Below, piece by piece: positions 5,519 through 6,809 of a DNA stretch of 6,809 bases. Position numbers and translations under genes: made by a program. Each line of letters starts with the position of its first letter. Positions within the stretch are counted from its first letter, which is position 1. Below the pieces are notes generated by a model that worked only from the letters and a program-made list of their open reading frames with translations, was not told where the DNA came from and ran no database searches. The stretch lies in assembly GCA_003132865.1 (NCBI GenBank), contig PKYZ01000718.1:1-6809 (forward strand), read 5' to 3'. Source of the DNA: Bryobacterales bacterium (GTDB taxonomy: Bacteria > Acidobacteriota > Terriglobia > Bryobacterales > Bryobacteraceae).

Positions 5519-6472
5519 CTACTTTAGTTTTGCTGGATAACATTCGATCCTTTCGCGAAGCGCGGACAAGTGGGGCATGGCCACGCCGAGGTTCTGTCCG
5601 GTGTTGAGCACATCGAAGTAATAGCGTTTCATTTCATCCGGGCTGTAGGCGAAGTGACTCCCCCTGAGAAGGCGCCGGCCCTTTTCAGTGAATCGAATGG
5701 AATAGGTTAAGGCAGGAGCCGCAAGCCACGCAGGCATATTTAAGACACTTTTCGCGTCGGGATATTTCTCTAAGTCGACGCCACGGGCGGCCACCACATC
5801 CAATGCTTCCCGAGTGGCCCACAACCCCAGCCTCACGGTCTTGAAACTCCGGGTCGCCTCGGCAATTCCACCCGCCCAAAGGCAGATTCCTATTCCGCCG
5901 GCATTGATAGCATGGTGTACCCAGAGCCATTCGACGATGTTGGGTTTAATGTCCATGGCGAAGCCAGCTCGTTGGAACAATTCTGTTACGGCCTTGTACT
6001 TCTCCGGATCGGAGCCTTCCAACATTCCGAAGCGCACCGTGGGGGCCACGGTTGCGATGAGAATACCCTGAGCATCGGGGCCCCCACTGGCAGCGGCATA
6101 GCCGCAAAGGATAGAAGATCGCGGCAGAAGGCGGTCAATCTCCGCGGTTCCATCCCAATTAGCGGTGAATAATAGAAATGTGGCTCGAGGCGCGCCGGGC
6201 AGGTATTGGCGGATGGCCTCGGCCGCTTGGTAGTGCTTGGTGGCGACAATCACGAGGTCAAAGGCGTCTGAAGGGCCGATCTGCGCGACCGTCTTGGGAG
6301 CATAGGTTACGCGGGTGTTTTTCGGGTACCCGGGCCGCAGGTCCAGCAAGTCCAAGGTGGCGGCGCTGGGAAGCTCTTTGCGGACGACATGGGTGACGTC
6401 GATGCCCGCCTTGGACAAGGCCCAGCCGTAAATTGTCCCAACCACACCCCTGCCGACGATGAGGACCTTCAT
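5519..6472 (-). CDS. Ketopantoate reductase (PanE/ApbA)-like oxidoreductase, atypical active site
   Basis: NAD(P)-dependent reductase fold of the ApbA/PanE family, 317 residues, cytosolic. The N-terminal Rossmann domain begins at once with GRGVVG (7-12), followed by a basic VVRKE (29-33) after the second strand, suited to NADPH. N105 in TANWDG matches the conserved substrate-side Asn. The C-terminal helical domain contains EWLWVHHAIN (181-190), which aligns with the KLxxN...AIN helix of true PanE. There the catalytic Lys and Asn (K176 and N180 in E. coli) appear as W182 and H186, with the same spacing. E280 in the DEMKRYYFDVLNTGQNLGV stretch probably corresponds to the conserved Glu. It is therefore unlikely to be an ordinary pantothenate enzyme, and the panE symbol is withheld. 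The ATG at 6472 lies 7 nt after the stop of the small gene upstream; it has no strong RBS and is probably coupled to it. Confidence 0.85.
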   Translation of the reverse strand: MKVLIVGRGVVGTIYGWALSKAGIDVTHVVRKELPSAATLDLLDLRPGYPKNTRVTYAPKTVAQIGPSDAFDLVIVATKHYQAAEAIRQYLPGAPRATFLLFTANWDGTAEIDRLLPRSSILCGYAAASGGPDAQGILIATVAPTVRFGMLEGSDPEKYKAVTELFQRAGFAMDIKPNIVEWLWVHHAINAGGIGICLWAGGIAEATRSFKTVRLGLWATREALDVVAARGVDLEKYPDAKSVLNMPAWLAAPALTYSIRFTEKGRRLLRGSHFAYSPDEMKRYYFDVLNTGQNLGVAMPHLSALRERIECYPAKLK

Positions 6473-6479
6473 GACGTTC

Positions 6480-6620
6480 TTACAAACCCGCCCAGGCTGC
6501 TTCCTCCTCGGGCGAGAGCCAATCCTTCATCAGGGAGGACTCAGCCAGGCGAGCCAGCGCGTCGAAGTCCTTTTCCGGCACGCTTTCCAATTCCTGAACG
6601 ATGATTTGTTTTTTGCTCAT
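6480..6620 (-). CDS. Small DUF2281/antitoxin-like protein (46 aa)
   Basis: An ATG at 6620 opens a 46-codon frame to TAA: MSKKQIIVQELESVPEKDFD, then ALARLAESSLMKDWLSPEEE, then AAWAGL. A strong Shine-Dalgarno, GAGGGGA (complement of 6625-6631), lies four bases upstream. The layout fits a known class of very short bacterial proteins, often annotated as DUF2281 or antitoxin-like: an N-terminal helix 'xxIxxELExxPEKxxDxLxxL' followed by a 'S(L)xKDWLSPEEExAWxxL' tail. In such pairs a MazF- or PIN-type toxin usually follows. Here no toxin follows; the next gene, 7 nt on, is the reductase-like protein. It may be an orphan antitoxin or a small accessory of the reductase operon. Coding is well supported by the RBS, spacing and tail motif; the role is inferred. 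Confidence 0.68.
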   Translation of the reverse strand: MSKKQIIVQELESVPEKDFDALARLAESSLMKDWLSPEEEAAWAGL

Positions 6621-6809
6621 TTGGTCCCCTCGGCTTCATACTAGCGGATATGTTGCGCCTGATGCTACGCCATCTGGCCTTCTGGCAGGCGGCTGGCTTA
6701 TTTTTCTGGCATACGGCACAATAGGGAGGGAGCGAATGCAATGGCGAACCTGATCATCGAAGTTACGGACGACGGTGAATAATAGACGATGGGTATGTGC
6801 TTGACTCAG
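6621..6809. other. Upstream region at the window edge; one doubtful 13-codon ORF
   Basis: This stretch should hold the promoter of the minus-strand two-gene unit. TATGAA (complement of 6635-6640) could be its -10 box, but no good -35 is found. CTGGC occurs four times between 6674 and 6710. On the plus strand, GGGAGGG (6724-6730) precedes ATG at 6741, which opens MANLIIEVTDDGE and stops at TAA-TAG (6780-6785). The RBS-like sequence is good, but 13 codons are too few to call a gene. It may be the start of a decayed or frameshifted gene or a leader for something beyond the window. Confidence 0.3.

Noticed and set aside
5232..5543. 103-codon minus frame between the reductase and YkgJ genes
   Set aside because: Overlaps the ends of both genes, has no RBS or domain, and contains the repeated CCAAT boxes; more likely non-coding.
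1..6809. CRISPR array, tRNA or rRNA genes, or a novel multi-gene defence system
   Set aside because: No regularly spaced long repeats, no cloverleaf or rRNA signature seen, and the genes present fall into ordinary transport, salvage and remnant mobile categories.

Overview
This window is about 6.8 kb of GC-rich bacterial DNA that reads as chromosomal sequence. High GC, a HAF-repeat protein, a MazEF-type remnant, an IS1-type transposase fragment and hairpin-rich intergenic spacers together suggest an Acidobacteriota (Bryobacteraceae/Solibacter-like) genome. That taxonomic guess is inference from general character, not from a marker gene. No rRNA, tRNA or CRISPR array was seen.

Layout. (1) Positions 1-201 are the C-terminal tail of a HAF-repeat protein on +. 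(2) Positions 202-770 are a graveyard. A frameshifted RHH-type antitoxin tail overlaps by ATGA the first codons of a MazF-like toxin, and the toxin is cut off where a C-terminal piece of an IS1-type transposase (opposite strand) begins. (3) Positions 771-1013 hold a small unrecognised gene. (4) Positions 1085-3672, on the minus strand, are a complete molybdate ABC transporter operon, transcribed modA (binding lipoprotein), modB (permease), modC (ATPase with Mop/TOBE domain). A perfect 21-bp palindrome covers the modA start, and two hairpins sit between modA and modB. (5) Positions 3761-4726, divergent on +, encode an IUNH-type nucleoside hydrolase. (6) Positions 4718-5242, convergent on minus, encode a YkgJ-type cysteine-cluster protein; the two stop regions overlap by 9 bp. 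(7) Positions 5243-5518 are non-coding with helically spaced CCAAT boxes. (8) Positions 5519-6620, on minus, form a two-gene unit: a 46-residue DUF2281-like small protein followed 7 nt later by a ketopantoate-reductase-like oxidoreductase that has lost the catalytic Lys. (9) The last ~190 bp are non-coding apart from a doubtful 13-codon ORF.

The genes that clearly act together are modABC: ModA captures molybdate (or tungstate) outside the inner membrane, ModB forms the channel and ModC drives import, feeding molybdenum cofactor synthesis. No modE regulator or cofactor gene is in view. The other genes look like independent neighbours. I see no convincing undescribed multi-gene system. The best leads are the palindrome at modA, the active-site substitutions in the two enzymes, and the broken toxin-antitoxin/IS mosaic.
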